From: Xiphias gladius
Lineage: Eukaryota; Chordata; Actinopteri; Istiophoriformes; Xiphiidae
Length of the DNA: 64,000 nucleotides
Assembly (NCBI RefSeq): GCF_016859285.1
Contig: NC_053411.1
Location: forward strand, 18,232,722 to 18,296,721
Direction: 5' to 3'
Part shown: positions 1 to 13,800 of the stretch, piece by piece
How positions within the stretch are numbered: the stretch's first letter is position 1
How the letters are laid out: every line of letters starts with the position of its first letter
Made by a program: the position numbers and the translations under genes
Notes under the pieces: generated by a model
Told to the model about the DNA's origin: nothing
What the model saw: only the letters and a program-made list of their open reading frames with translations
The model's database searches: none

Positions 1-199
1 TGCAGGATTTAGCTAATATGTGACTAAATAAAGTGTGTCAAACTCTGCAAGTCCTTAGTGCCCACTTGCGTCAAAATTGGCGCTTCTTCTCTGGGCCGTA
101 ACTTTGAACACGGGCACGAAACGCACATTTTTAGATGCAGTGTCACCTACATATCATACGTCATTACCTCCAATGTCCATTAAGAATTAAGGGTCCATT

Positions 200-470
200 A
201 ATCTTGCCTGACAATCATGTTTTTAAGTTTTCTTCAGTATCAAAGCCATTGGGTGATTGCTGCCTGCACATCTGTGGCTACACTGCAAACAGGAACTTGT
301 AATAGCTAGTTGGTCGTACCCTTCATTGTGTCAGTTAGCCGAAAGTCAGACTAATATAAAATACAGGGCTCAAGTTGTAGCCCACAGCGGTAATTCACTG
401 CATCCCCATCAAGATCATATTTCCTGTTTACAGCCCCCAAGTTATGGAAACTGTGGTTCCAAAGATTAGA
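200..470. repeat. Dispersed repeat, copy 1 (second copy near 10.32-10.62 kb)
   Basis: This stretch and 10320-10620 share diverged blocks in the same order: a GCCTGA-AATC start, an AGGAACT-AATAGCT block, then AGGGCTC-AGTTGTAGCCC followed by a GGAACTGTG-like block. The copies lie in an intron of the RING gene and in the region between the FAM111-like gene and TLR2. The class is unknown. Confidence 0.5.
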
Positions 471-595
471 TATGTTTTTGATCCTGCTGATTACAGTGTG
501 CATTAGAGATACTTGCCCTGTGTTGAAAATCTGTGGACATACCTCTGGCTGCATTAAATATATGCACTGTCGTCCTTGTATGCGTGCGTTTTCAG

Positions 596-2606
<2,011 letters not shown>

Positions 2607-3670
2607 AGCCCAGAGGAACGCCGCCGTAGGTATGTCAGGAGTCGAGGGAAGTGCGAGAAACGTTTGGCAGCAAACTGTCAAAGTCAGCGCTACAAGGAAC
2701 TGACCCGGGCTGCTTTTGAAGTCTTTTGTTTCTTTCGTACGTGTTCTGCGACTGAACGCTTGCACAGTTCCCCGCAGACCGATCCCACGTGGCCTGCGTC
2801 GCCGTGTGCAGAGGACACGGCGATCCCAAAACTGCTGCCAACTTGGACAAAAATATTTAAGCACAGATCCAGTATTTGATCTTTTCAAAACGTTTGACAC
2901 AGGAAAGATGTGTCTGGTTTGGAACTTATGGAAACGTTGCTCTCATGCATGATGTTTTTTTTTTTTTTGAGATAAACCAATGCTTTTCTATGTACTGTGT
3001 CATGAAAATGCCTTTTATTTTTTATTTTTTTAGTAGTTTTATTTGCACTCCTCCCTGCTGGTTCCATTGACACCACTAACGAGTTTCTGCCCAAACTCTT
3101 CTTTTAAAAGACTTAATGTGCATTTGGAAGGCTGCAGCTCTTTGCACATTGATTACAAAAAGGATAATTCTGTCCAAATAGTTGTGGTTTACACAAAACC
3201 TGTTTACATTTCATGTAACTTTGTTTATTACCGAAGTTTTTTTGGAACGTCTGTTTCGTCATCTTTTAATTTGTATGAGGCTAAAGTAAGTGGTCAGTTT
3301 ATTGTAGCAGTTTGAGTAAATACGTCACCATTGAGTTTCTGAAGGAGTTTTGTAGACTGCAGTTACCACTGCAGCCGAACCTCCAGGATGTAAACCCGTG
3401 TAGAAGGGAGTAAAACATCCCGTCAAGGATCAATTTGAGGATTGTTTTACAGAACTGGGGGATAAATGGGTAGCGTGTACTCTTGGCTTTGTTGTCATTC
3501 TCCCAACACGGTGGCATGTGCCCCTTAACTCCCAATCTTTTAATAATGAGGTAGAATGGGTTTGATCAGATCCTTGAAAAGTTTTCCATCCATCAGGAAG
3601 AAAACTTTCCTCTGTCAAATCAAATAGACGTTGCTTTCTTATCAAGTCTGCTGCTATTAACTTTGTATTA

Positions 3671-3676
3671 AATAAA
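3671..3676 (+). terminator. Polyadenylation signal of the RING gene
   Basis: AATAAA about 1.07 kb after the stop codon of the RING gene, just before the Tc1-like remnant. It is the first well-placed canonical hexamer I see downstream of the gene. Confidence 0.45.
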
Positions 3677-3739
3677 TATTTATAAAACCCCATCCAAGTG
3701 TCATAAGTTGTTCACACAGAAATGCCGTGGTCTTACTGA

Positions 3740-4600
3740 AGATTTTGATTTTCAGTCTGCCTGTCCCTGCTGCTGACCCCCCTTGGTTTCATCAGACCAG
3801 AGAATCTGGTTTCTCACAGTCTAAGCGGCTGCCATGCGTCTGTCACTGAGGGCAGTCTTCCGTCTGGCCACCCTGCCATAAAGCCCAGATCGGTGGAGTG
3901 CTGCAGTGATGGTTGTCCTTCTGGAAGCTTCTCCCACCTCCACACAGGATCTCTGGAGCTCAGCCAGAGTGACCGTCGGCTCCTTGGTCACCTCTCTTAC
4001 CAAGGCCCTTCTCCCCCCGATGGCTCAGTCTGGCCGGGCGCCCAGCTCTAGGAAGAGTCCTGGTTGTTCCGCATTTCTTCCACTGATGAATCACGGAGGC
4101 CACCGTTCTCCTGGGAACCTTCAATGAAGCAGATTTTTTTTTGTAGCCTTCCCCAGATCTGTGCCTCAACACAGTACTGTCTCTGCAGGCAGGTCCTTCC
4201 ACCTCACAGCTTGGTTTTTGCTCCGATGTGCATCGTCAGCTGTGAGACCTTACCCAGACACAGGCGCGTGTCTTTCTAAACTCTGTCCAATCGGTTCGGT
4301 TTGCCACAGGCGGACTCCAGTCGAGTTCTGGACACAGCTCAAGGACTGTTAAATCGAGCAGGAAGCAACTGACCACGGTGACGGCTCTGAACACTTTTTG
4401 TAATGAGAGATTTCTGTTTTTGATTTTAATACATTTGCAAAAATGTCTAAAAATATGTTTTGACTTTGTCATTCTGGGTTAGTGGCTTGATGGGCAAAAA
4501 TGGCAAAGAATTTGATCCTTTTAAAATTAAACCTACACCACTATAAAGTGAAGGAGTGTGAATACTTTCTGAAAGTCACGCTCTGTTGTGTATTTGACAC
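3740..4600 (-). mobile_element. Tc1-like DNA transposon remnant (5' end and N-terminal transposase only)
   Basis: On the minus strand the region reads like the left end of a fish Tc1 element. The terminal part is near 4560-4600 (GTGTGAATACTTTCTGAA on plus), followed by leader sequence and then transposase fragments. One frame (about 4140-4000) reads as the helix-turn-helix segment (FKVPRRTVASVIHQWKK, RAGRPARLS). A second frame (about 4003-3821) reads as the next part (TLAELQRSC, HRSGLYGRVARRKTALS). The frames differ and the catalytic DDE part is missing past about 3770, so it is broken and 3'-truncated. It lies between the RING gene and the FAM111-like gene. Confidence 0.8.
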
Positions 4601-5119
4601 AGATTCAGCTTTACTAAAAACAATAATCAATCATGAATTATGCCAAAGTCTCCCACAGCCTCTGTCTCAGCTTCTTAAAATGTATTTGACGGGGGCAATG
4701 TACAGAATCTCCCTAAGAAGAAGAATTACTTTATTACTTCTTATTAAGACACTAGCTGCTAATAATTAACTGGTCACCTTGTTTTGCAGGATCACGCATT
4801 GATTAACTATGGAGAAAACAAAAGACGCAAACAGTAAATAGTAATGACAGAACACGACTTTCATACGAACAGATGGAGCTCAGAGTGCTTTACCAAAACA
4901 AAGGAAAAGGGACCATTTAAACAGGTAAAATATCATTTTTTTCCAAAACAAAAACGGAGGCAAGTGAAAGTGATAAAGTTACACAAAGAGAAATAAATCA
5001 GATAGAAATGATTGATATTCTACTGGGTGCTTTTCCCGCCTTACAAGGATGAAAATACGTTCAGTCCCTGTTGATAAATCGAACCAAACATCCAGAGTCA
5101 CCGGCTTTTTTCCTTTCTT

Positions 5120-5520
5120 CTTTTCCCGTCGCGTCCAATCGTCTCCCGATCCACCCACCGGGAACCGGCTGCAGGTTCCTGCGCGTCCCCGGGGCGTTCC
5201 CGGTCAAACGAGGGGAAGAGCTCGAGTCGACTCTGTCGCAGCCCCGCCGGTGCCGTTTTGACCAGACCGACGCCGAAGTCTTCACGACCCACAGGTAGAG
5301 TTCGGGGAGTTATTCGCTTTCACAGAGAATGACGGTCCCTGAAAAGGGGACTCTGCTGTTTTTACTGTTTTTATTTTTAACGTAGTAATAGTTTTAATGT
5401 AAAAATGCAACTCGAGCTCAGGCTCGCATGGAAGGAAAGGAAACCGAAACTAGACCCAGGAGAGAGCACTTGCCCACCAAGGCCGGACGATCCTACATGT
5501 CTGGTCGGCTCTTTTAATAG
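5120..5520 (+). promoter_or_regulatory. CpG-rich promoter / 5' non-coding exon region of the FAM111-like gene
   Basis: A GC- and CpG-rich block (about 5120-5295) contains a CCAAT-type motif (GTCCAATCG near 5137) and ends in a donor-like CACAG|GTAGAG at 5294/5295. It stands out from the AT-rich surroundings and lies about 560 bp before the coding start. I infer a promoter and non-coding first exon. The exact transcription start cannot be read from the sequence. Confidence 0.5.
5440..5451 (+). promoter_or_regulatory. Interferon-stimulated response element (ISRE)-type motif
   Basis: GAAACCGAAACT fits the ISRE core GAAANNGAAACT exactly. It lies just downstream of the CpG-rich block and about 410 bp before the start codon of the FAM111-like gene. 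Interferon control is inferred from the motif and from the antiviral role described for FAM111A. Confidence 0.5.
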
Positions 5521-5858
5521 GCGTGGGGGGGCAACCACACTCTTTAACTGCTTCACACTTTCAGATTTTTTTTGAAACCTTCATTCTGTTTGCGAAAATG
5601 CAAAACGGGGAGATTTTTTTGGGCGACGTGGTCTGGACGCCAAGTCGAGTCAGCCCCACCCAAACGGCTTCTCTCCGGAATGAAACTGACAACAAGCTTA
5701 TCTTTTATCCCAAGAGCAGAGACAGCACACCGGGAAACCACATAGTCTGTGAGACATAGATAATAATAATGTCTGACTGAACTCATTCCTGTTCGTTGCT
5801 TTAAACACGTCGTTTTAACATCGACTCACTTTATTGTTGTGATGTTAGGTGGAGGAAA

Positions 5859-8800
5859 ATGCCTCCCAAAAAGCAACCGATGATGAAGGACTTGAGGAGC
5901 TTTTTTCCGAAGAAGAGTGTAAGTAACATCCTGGCTACTAACAATGTTCTGTAATCAGTCGTCATCCGTGACTTGTGAAGCCGTAATGTCGACGAAAGCT
6001 AAGGCCGTCCCCGTGTAACGAGGCTGTCGTTTTCTATGCGGAACTAGCCACCGCTGATTTGCTTGTACACGCTCCTCTTTCATCAGGACAATCCTGGCGG
6101 CAGCGGCTCCCCCAGCGCAGAGAGCAGACAGCCAGCTGGCGCCACAGCGTCTAAGGTGAGCGCCCTGTCATTGCCACGTGGTCGCTGGCCCAGGAGGCCA
6201 TCGAATAAGAAGTTCACGCGGAAAGTTTTCTCGAGATGTGGAACTTTTCCACACACGAGGGGTACAAAATGTTAGAGACACCTTTCGATATATATATATA
6301 TATATATCGCAGTCCAGAACAACACCGCCACCCGCTACGACCGCAATAATAAACATAAAGTAGAGCGATCACCTTTCCCACGGTGTCGCCGAAAACTGAA
6401 AACGCGAAAAATGAACTTTGTGAAAGGCAGAGTCCACGGCCGGGCTGATGCGTTGGACTGTACCGGTGATAAAACCGATGGCCAGAAAGCTTGGTGTTCC
6501 TCTACCTTCTCCAAGCAAACGGCAAGTTTTTTCCACAAAAAGAAGTTTGGTAGGTTCTAAATGATAAAATGAAGACAAAGAAGTATTTTTTTTTTTAAAT
6601 CAACTCATTATTCCAGAGTGAAAACATAAAAAACAAAACAGCAACTTAATTAATGCTGTGCGCCATCTAATATCAAGCCAACCCAAGCTGGTTTTGTATT
6701 TTGACAAAAGAACCCATTTTGTAAAACGATGTTATTGTTAAGAAACACTCATTGCAATGGAATAATTTATATATTTTATTTTTCCGTTGGATGTCACGAC
6801 CACGCTAGAACTCGTATTGGACCCGGAACCAGACAAGAATGTGGATGACTTGACATAAGTCTGCATTTGTTGGTTCTCTTTAAGTTGGCTTAAAATTGAT
6901 TTGAAAATAAACCCGCAGTTTATTGACAGATAACTGAACGCATTTTAGGTTGAACCCCAAACATGTACTAAGTATTAGGTACAAATTACTCACGTTCTTA
7001 GCCTTATAATGAAAGGCTGTTAATATAATTATTATTTAAGATGAGAACACGCTGGTCATCGAGAAAAACTCATTTGACCTGTTGATGTCGATGTCGTCAG
7101 AATTTCATTTTCATAAGGAAGAGTTACCTAAACTTGTACATGACATATGTGAATGTCATGTATAAATCGTACATGACAGAACAGGCAACAAAATAAAAGT
7201 ACGTACACTAAAAGAGAACGAGCACAAAATGCAACCATAAGGACCCACTCTTCAAACCACGGCGGCCACTAGTCACCGCTTTAAACGTGTCATGGATGAG
7301 GTCGGTGACTTTACGACAGTAAGTCTGAGTCTTTTTCTCATTTCGCAGACTGTTACAGGCTGTCAAGTGACAGTGAAGGAGGAGAAAGACAGCTATTCCA
7401 TGGTAAGTCGCCTGTGATACACTGCACTCACAAAATAATATACACACACATATATATATATATACACTCTTTTTTTAAATCAAAACGAGGGCATCTAACT
7501 TTTATTTTGGTACTCTGATTTCCTGCAGGTCGGCCATTTACATCATTTCACGGTGAAATTTGATCACGCTAAATCTGAGGAATACAACATTAACTGTCAT
7601 AAACCTTGCACAGTGCTGAAGGCAATAACATCAGATGAAAAATATAAGACGAAGATCAAGGGTCCAAAGGAAAACATTGTGATTCAGCTGGGTAAAGGGG
7701 ATCGAGATTCGACCATTGCAACACATTTCCCTTGTTCTTGTATCAGCAATGGTGAGTCTCTGATCATGTCGTTTAAATCAGAAAAGATCGAAGAGGCCGG
7801 TGACCAACATGACGAAATGATACATCCGAGAGACAAATATTCAGTCTTCTACATTGATCGAGATGGAGGGCTGAACACCAAAACAAAGAAGCTTTTTAGG
7901 AGCAGTGCTGTCAGACAGTTCAAGCGTCTCTGTGTTTACGGAGAGACGGGGATGACTGTGAAAGAAGCTCTGAAAAGAGACGGTCGCTTCATCGATTCCC
8001 TCTGCGACTTCCATCTGTCCGACAATGAGAATCCAAATATCCTCACTGCTTGTACACAAACCGTTGACAACCTAGATGGGAAAGTATTCAAGATACGTTC
8101 TCACCAGAACAAGAGAGAAAACGATGAGAAGCAGCAGAAGAACCCAGGTGCGTCAGCTAGTTTGAGCAGAAACAGGCCCCTCCTAGAGGTAGTACGGCAG
8201 AGTGGAATCAGTGTAAAAAGAGCACTGGAGGAGAAGGCCGACAGCAGCAGCGACACTGAGGAGATTTCTGAAATACTGCGTCAGCAGTTTCCCGACCTGA
8301 AAAAATGGATGGAGGAAAGATTCCCTCGTGATTCTTTTCAGGAAGCGCTGACCCTGAAGAAGGAGAATTTTGGAAAGATCCAACAGTCTTTTAGTGAAGT
8401 TCACAGAGTCAGGAAGCTGCTAAACCTGGGCAAGTCCGTTTGTAAAGTCGTCGTTGAGAATGTCTGTCAGGGAACAGGCTTTGTGCTGTTCGATAACTTC
8501 ATCCTGACTAACGCACATTTATTTGAACGTGTCGTTCGGGGACAAAAGTTGCACGAGGATGTAAATGTGTTTGCTCTGTTTGACTATGATGGTCCCGAGC
8601 CTGTCACAGATTTCTACTACTTCAGTTGTAAGAAAACATTCATTGACTCTGACAACGCGATAGATTATGCCATACTCGAGCTCAACCCTGAGGGCCAGCA
8701 AGTCGGCAACAAAAACGGGACAGGGAAACTAAAAGTACCGCCAGGGCTCCTGAAGAAATTCGGTCGAGTCCCTCAGAGTGGCGAAGCCTGTATTATTGGT

Positions 8801-9271
8801 CACCCAGAGGGTGGAGTGAAAAAAATGGATCCTACATGTGTCATTGAGAAAGAGGCAAGGGAGCAGGCTGTCAGTGATCACATACATCCGTACAAAGACA
8901 GTATGTTCATTGTCCAATCCATCATTAAAGTGATCCAAGATCAGGGCATTGCAAACATAATGAAGGGTGGAGATCAAGCAGACAAAGTAGTGACCTACAA
9001 CACTTTCATGTATGGCGGCTCTTCTGGCTCCCCGGTGTTTGATGCTCATTGTCGGGTTTTTGGTTTGCACTCCGCAGGATTCGATTATGGGTTTCCAAAG
9101 CGCAAGGTGCAAGTGATAGAGTTCGCCCATCCTCTGCTCACTATATTTGAAAAGGTTGTGGGTAATCTGAAGGAAAAGGGAAACCAGGAGCTGTTGAAGA
9201 GATTTGAGGAGAAAGCAAAGGGAAACGAATACCTGGAAGAGGTACTGCAGGCTAAGAGTGCAGGTCAGTGA
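5859..9271 (+). CDS. FAM111-like trypsin-type serine protease
   Basis: There are four coding exons: 5859-5918, 6087-6155, 7349-7402 and 7529-9271, all phase 0 with good splice sites, giving 641 residues. FAM111 proteins are nuclear, chromatin-associated proteases with a C-terminal trypsin-like domain. FAM111A acts in replication-fork maintenance and virus host range. The triad is readable: His about 391 (LTNAHLF), Asp about 440 (AIDYAILEL) and Ser about 560 (GGSSGSPVFD). These positions are close to those described for human FAM111A (385, 439, 541). The first exon, MPPKKQPMMKDLRSFFPKK, carries a degenerate PCNA-binding (PIP-like) motif with Leu12 and Phe15-Phe16. The middle of the protein, about residues 70-250, matches the family's variable N-terminal region. 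The start is the first ATG after the acceptor at 5848. Whether it is the FAM111A or FAM111B type cannot be settled by eye. Confidence 0.88.
6288..6308. repeat. (AT)n microsatellite in a FAM111-like intron
   Basis: About ten AT units between the second and third coding exons. Confidence 0.8.
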
Positions 9272-9322
9272 GGCTCCTCAGGGATCTGCCTAAACACATC
9301 TGTTTTTTCCTATTTTCTAGTT

Positions 9323-9328
9323 AATAAA
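9323..9328 (+). terminator. Polyadenylation signal of the FAM111-like gene
   Basis: AATAAA about 50 bp after the stop codon, which would give a very short 3' UTR. Confidence 0.55.
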
Positions 9329-9708
9329 ATCATCGTACTCCCATTTCTGTTTTGAATGAACTTACCGAATGTAGCTGTAATCTGTTTTAGTGTAACCATC
9401 CGCTGTCAGTGATTCTTGTTGCCTTTACAGGACTGGTACTGTTTTCTAGGAAGCTGTTTGGTGTATTGTAATCAGAACCTTCTAATGCTAACGCAAAAGC
9501 GCCAGCGTCGTAGTCGTTTCCCGCCTTCGGGTCTGACCAGAGGGCGGCATTACTCTGCAGCAAATTAAGTTGTGTCCACGTGTGCTGCAATCACAACAAA
9601 GGGGATTTGTCCTGTCGGTGGTGCAGGTAAAATGAGGTTTTAAGATGTGACGAAACGAAAAGGCGCAAACCTCAAAAACAGTCAGCTGAGAGCAGAAGGT
9701 CTTAAAGC

Positions 9709-9714
9709 TTTATT
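9709..9714 (-). terminator. tlr2: Polyadenylation signal candidate for TLR2
   Basis: AATAAA on the minus strand about 1.14 kb after the TLR2 stop codon. With the plus-strand signal at 9323-9328 this puts the two convergent transcripts only about 0.4 kb apart. Confidence 0.4.
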
Positions 9715-10319
9715 GTCTGTATAAAAAAAAGCTAAAGCTTACAGTGTTTCTGCAGTGTTCACCAGAATGAACCCTTTTTAAAAACCACATACAATGACAT
9801 CTTGTACCTTTTTCCAACGTCATGCTGGTACAACAATAAAAAAAAATAATGACAATCTCACCGCTGTTCATTCTTCCTGATTTCATGCAACGGCCGAGGC
9901 CGTCCATTGTTGCCAGAATCAGGTCACAACAACCACTGACGGGCAGGTGATGAGCCAACAGCGCCCCCAGGCGGCCGTGTCGCCACACTACCAGCAGAAT
10001 CACTGATGAGCTGCAGTGCGTCTCCTTCACTTGTAACGCAAGTTGAAAGTCTGCTTTGACTTTGACATTCATTACTGTCAAGTAAGAAAATACAAGATTA
10101 TCACAAAGGATGTTTTTGATTGTTGTGCAGCTCAGTTAGAAATGTGTTTTTTGTTTTGTTTTTTTTTTTTCAATCTTGTTGCTTTGGACTCTTAATAACT
10201 CAGTCACATCTGAGCACAGACATGATCCGCATACTTGTAGATTCAGTGCAACTTACAGTTTCCAAAAGATATGATTATCTCTGATGTGCAACGCAAATAA
10301 ACATCCATGAGTCTGCCTG

Positions 10320-10620
10320 GATATCATAGGTACACGTTAGACTCGAGAACTTGCCTGAGAATCGCCATGTTTTAAAGAAATCCGGTGATGCTTTTTCTCT
10401 ACGTCCAGGGGTACAGTGTCATCAGGAACTGCAAATAGCTTATTCTGCAACTTTTTAACGTTGAGAATTTGCCAAAATGTAAACGAATATAAGCTAAAAA
10501 AAAAAAGCAGGGCTCCAGTTGTAGCCCGCAACGTTACACTTCTCGTTTACATCCCCTAAAGCCCAGAAATTACAGGAACTGTGTTTGTTTCATTTTCGAT
10601 TTTTCACTGGAACAAAAACT
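10320..10620. repeat. Dispersed repeat, copy 2 (partner of 200-470)
   Basis: Diverged copy of the repeat at 200-470, in the same orientation, sharing the AGGGCTC-AGTTGTAGCCC block and its flanks. It probably lies within the TLR2 3' UTR. Confidence 0.5.
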
Positions 10621-10851
10621 TGCAAAACAGTTGATAGAATAGCATTCCCTGGTTAATGCAGATCATTATGGCTTAAGTGATGAAGACAAAACCAGAAAAG
10701 GACTTTGTTCATGTGTAGCATTATATCTCCCTTCGTCTGCATTGTTTACTCCTCTGCCCGTCAGCTTCCACACCTCATCTCCTCCATCCTAGTTTTTCCC
10801 CATCTGTCCTTTTGTGCTCCCTCTCTCTCTTCATCACTTTATCTGTCTCTC

Positions 10852-13800
10852 TCACTCATCCTCCTCCTCTTCTCCTCTCAAAGCATTGCGGAGACTCCTC
10901 CAAAACTCCCCCCTCCTCTCCTCCTCCCGAGGCCACTCCAGGTATGTGGTGGAGCTCATGAGTTTGCGCAGTTTGCAGAAGCGTTTGGGGATGTCGTCCT
11001 TGGACAGCGGCTCCAGCAGGATCAAGATGGCCGGCTCTCCGCCGGCCTCCCCATCAAAAAGCCAGAAATGGGAGAAGTCCAGCTCGTAGCGACACCAATC
11101 GGACTGGACAAAATTCTCGGAGAGGACGAAGACGGTACGCCGGCTGCGCTCCATGGCGCTCATGATGTTGTCCACGATCCACTTTCCAGGAAGGAAGTCC
11201 CGCTTGTGGAGACACAGGGTCAGCGACCGGGGGGCTCTGGGATTCGCAGAGTCTTCATCGGTCTCCCTGTAGGAGTAAAAACAAGAAAGCAGGTTATGTT
11301 TCCCCGCAGGTTTAGACCTTATATGTGAGAGGTGGGGTTCAGTATGCCGGAAGATTCTCCGGGAGACAGGCAGCTGCAAAACTTGCTTACTTCTTAGAAG
11401 GTGGGTCAGTTTTTCCAATTTGTACAGATGAAGCTGAACGCACCATTACTGGAGACTTTTCAACAAACCTACACATTTAACTGAAATTCCACGTGAGGTT
11501 TCACAACCACCAGATTTTTCCAAATGAGCAACAGCTGTTGTAAATGAGCAGCACCAACAGTAGAAGAGTCTGGCAACCAATTACTGGAGAACTCTACGTA
11601 CTATCCAAAGACCAATGAACAATTTCTTTCTGGGCTTATCCAAAAATGTTATACGTCATGTTTGGTGAAGATTAAATTACATTTGTTGAGAGGAATGGTG
11701 GAAAGTCAAAAATAATGTGGGACATGCTGATGGAGTAACCATGAACTGAGAGATCTAGACGCATGTTAACGGATCAGTATCGGCTAAAATAAGGCCAATC
11801 AATTGCAGAGCCCCGTTTTTTAACGTAGACCTTGGCTCAGCCTCCTCGTGTGTCAGCACTGCTCTGCTTCACAACAGGCAGGATCGGCCCACGACTGAAC
11901 TTTCAGTCCAATTACACTGAAATCTGTATCTACTGTATTGAAATACCTCGCAAACTAATTGAAAGACAGAGCGGTGCTACTGAAAAAATGGTGGGAGGGG
12001 TAGTGATGTTTAAAAAAAGAAAAAATTACAAAAACTTTAGAACTCACCCTGGCTCCTCCAGCTCAGGGACCAGGAAGGTTTCCACCCAGCCGGCGTCTCT
12101 TTCACTGTAGGAAACAAAGGCATCAAAGGACAGCAACGCTTCTGAAGCGTCTCTGAGTCGCTGACGGCGGCGGGAGCTATGCTTGGCCCTCAGCCACGCC
12201 CACGTCATCCTGAGGTACCATAAGGCGTGGAGGCGCCACAGCAGGACACACAACACAATCCCAACAAACAGTGCCACCCCACAGCTCACGGACACGAACA
12301 AAACCTGGTGGCACACGACAACGGAGAGGTGGACTTGACCCACCGGTTCCCCCTGCAGGTACAAAGGAGAGTCGCAGACGTAGCTCTCCTCTCCGTCTGT
12401 TAATTGCACACCTCCGACCCCTTTAATGCCAGACTGGAGGAAGGTGACGAAGTCGCAGGAGCAGACGAACTTGTTCTGACCCACCTGGAGGTTCTGGAGT
12501 CGTCTATATGACTGGATGTCCGAACGACCGAACCAGTTTAAGGTGTTTGACTGTGGAAGAATAAAGAGGAGTCACACTGCAGAACAAAAGAGGACTGGAA
12601 GCAGAAATCTGAGATGTGACCGTTTTTCACCTGTATATTCAGCGTTTGCAGATTGGGGAACAAATCTCCCTGGGGCAGCCTCAGAAGCTTATTCCCAGAG
12701 AGGTGGAGCTCTCTCAGGGCAGGCAAGGCCACGCTGAAGCCTTTGAGATTGTTGTCGCTCAGATCCAACACCTGTACGTGATAAAGCACAAGGTCAAGTG
12801 CTTTATCGATGACTGTTTTTCATGAGATGGTGTCAGGTCTGTCAGGATTACTGCCACACGGTCCAATCTCAGTACCTCCAGAGTTGTGGGTAGACAGGGA
12901 GTGATGGTGATGAGTTTAGCCCTGGAGATGTTGAGATATCGCAGTGTGGAGGGCCATGAGCAGCCCCGGGGCATGGAGCTGTACGCGTTCCTGCTGATGT
13001 CCAGGTGGGTCAGTTTGGAGAGCTTTGCTACCAGTCGGCTCACCGTGGACAAAGACTGGAGAGAAGCGGCGCAGAGGCAAATAAGTCTTCAGACTGCAGG
13101 TCGTTTATTTTTCAAACCTGGCGTCTCAGTTCTAAAGGTATTCTTTGATTTATACTGATCAGTTAAGCCACGTGTGATAGGTTAAAGTTGAAACAAGAAG
13201 TCAGTCAGAAAAAATCGAACGGACGGATCGAGTTATGATAACGACGTTTGCTTTCATTTTCCGTTCTAGATAATTCTGGTAAAACTCAAAGCGTGCTAAC
13301 AATCTGTGATCGTTTGTGTTCCCGCTGGCTTGCGGTCTTTGTAGCTAGGACACATAAAAATCTTACAACTCATACGTATTAACAGGAAAAACCACAAGAA
13401 TAAGGCACCTTCAGAGCATTTCCGCTGACGTTTAGAACTCGGAGGTCCTTCATCATGCCTTTTCCGTCACACAGTGATTCGGTCAGAGTCAGATCGGTCA
13501 GCTTGTTGTCAGATAGGTCCAGGTACTGCAGGCTCATTAGGAGGCTGGACGTGGCGCAGGGCATCAGAAACACCTGAGGGTAAAAGTCACGCTTTGCTAA
13601 TGAAGCCCTGGGGGGTTGGAATAAAATATAGCATGCTTGTGTGATTCGCGCATTTCTTTTGCTGGTAAGAGGCAGTAAGTGCCTGGTTCAAACCGGTGAG
13701 AGTCATTTGCACGGACTCACAACATACGCGGTACTGGCAGTTGGCGAGCTACTGTGGCTAACTGGCAACAATGCTCGCTAACCGATAATATTGTAGCACT

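Larger units (their letters stand above)
2607..5120. other. Intergenic stretch between the RING gene and the FAM111-like gene
   Basis: It holds the presumed 3' UTR of the RING gene (to about 3.69 kb) and the Tc1-like remnant (3.74-4.6 kb). From 4.6 to 5.1 kb the sequence is AT-rich and I see no gene in it. Confidence 0.6.

Noticed and set aside
8729-9130. Minus-strand 133-codon open frame over the FAM111-like protease exon
   Set aside because: Shadow of the protease frame, which carries the catalytic motifs.
10705-11328. Plus-strand 207-codon open frame
   Set aside because: It is a shadow of the last TLR2 exon on the minus strand, whose TIR motifs are unmistakable.
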